Shown here: one piece after another, positions 63,413 to 64,000 of the stretch
Layout of the letters: each line of letters begins with the position of its first letter
Numbering within the stretch: the first letter of the stretch is position 1
Origin: Nannobrachium achirus
Lineage: Eukaryota; Chordata; Actinopteri; Myctophiformes; Myctophidae
Assembly (NCBI GenBank): GCA_963921795.1
Contig: OY997642.1
Coordinates: 28,420,960 to 28,484,959, forward strand
Direction of reading: 5' to 3'
DNA: 64,000 nucleotides
Notes under the pieces: model-generated
Database searches by the model: none
The model's input: the letters and a program-made list of their open reading frames with translations, nothing else
Told to the model about the DNA's origin: nothing
Translations under genes and position numbers: made by a program

Positions 63413-64000
63413 AATGTACAGTACATAAATACACACACATATACAAATGTACTAAGGATAAAGATTTACATGGCTGTTATGAGAAATCACAAGACACAAA
63501 ATGGACACGTAGGGGTGATTTCTGTAGAAGCAGCAAAAAAGTGACATACATGCCATTTCTGCAGATCCCAGGTGTGTGTACATCAATGTGTGTAAACATC
63601 CCTCAACCTTTTCAGGCTGTGACCCCCAAAATAATCATATTTTATATTTTAAGTCCTTAATTTGTCACTAGAAATGTGCAGATACCATGTATACTCCTAT
63701 ACTGTATGCTGGTTAGGGTGGATCTTAAATTACCTTTTTTTGATTTTCTTGAGTCTCACCCCCCAATTATGTTCCAATGTACAAAAAACTGCTTTGGTTA
63801 AAATTTGGTTGAATTTCAAGCATATTTAGAGGTAGCTCAATCAAGTCAAAGATTGTACATTTTATTGGTCAAAATCGAATTGCACTGCAGGCACATTTAA
63901 GTTATACATTACACATTATTCTTATACTAAGCACAGAAATTATATTTTTTAAGCTTACAAATCTAAACACAAAACTGATTACATGTTTGTCATATGTCAA
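63413..64000 (-). other. Partial csnk1g2 intron at window edge
   Basis: No kinase exon is present. A GACCCCCAAAATAATCAT scrap of the hAT-MITE family lies at 63610-63640, and TTTTATTGGTC with AATTGCACTGCAGG near 63858 resembles a common teleost repeat tail. Confidence 0.4.

Overview
This is a stretch of vertebrate nuclear DNA, almost certainly from a teleost fish. It has introns with GT-AG splice sites, very dense CA/GT microsatellites, many short DNA transposons (hAT, Tc1/mariner, foldback MITEs), tRNA-derived SINEs, and protein-coding exons that read as clear orthologues of human genes. Gene identity was assigned from remembered family sequences, without a database search. The species was not identified.

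Four protein-coding genes could be built exon by exon, with splice phases that agree throughout. (1) rab36 (+, coding 320-8048, 10 coding exons, 271 aa) is a Golgi-type Rab GTPase. (2) depdc5 (+, coding 16366-44684, 42 coding exons, 1592 aa) is the large GATOR1 subunit that restrains mTORC1 at the lysosome. (3) mfsd12 (-, coding 54504 down to 47939, 11 exons, 503 aa) is a 12-helix transporter of lysosomes and melanosomes. (4) csnk1g2 (-, last four coding exons, 63330 down to 58724) is casein kinase 1 gamma 2; its kinase-domain exons lie beyond the right edge. depdc5 and mfsd12 converge tail to tail, and the rest of csnk1g2 would lie to the right. Two of the products, DEPDC5 and MFSD12, act at the lysosome, but nothing here shows that the neighbours are co-regulated.

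Layout: 1-8150 rab36, with a 0.7-kb tandem duplication and foldback repeats in its first two introns. 9238-15640 is a 6.4-kb block bounded by inverted hAT-like ends, holding a 62-bp minisatellite (11060-12780) and a second inverted-repeat element (12779-14107); it stops about 10 bp short of the likely depdc5 promoter. 15650-44690 is depdc5, whose introns are packed with nested palindromic elements. 44690-47938 is the convergent 3' region. 47939-55540 is mfsd12 and its promoter side. 55870-57510 holds two inverted-repeat elements, and 57520 to the end is csnk1g2.

The most unusual pattern is a family of short (about 40-60 bp) palindromic cores, each beginning with something like GCAGATCTACAAGC and ending with its complement. 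They sit exactly at the symmetry centre of other, unrelated-looking foldback elements. One host element is present both with the core (37338-37759) and without it (28918-29213), and the difference is exactly one core plus a duplicated TA. Other notable points are a threefold in-frame duplication of a depdc5 exon end with its splice donor, a (TG)74 tract serving as the polypyrimidine tract of a frame-preserving depdc5 exon, a candidate 9-nt microexon, and several other dinucleotide repeats lying directly against splice sites.
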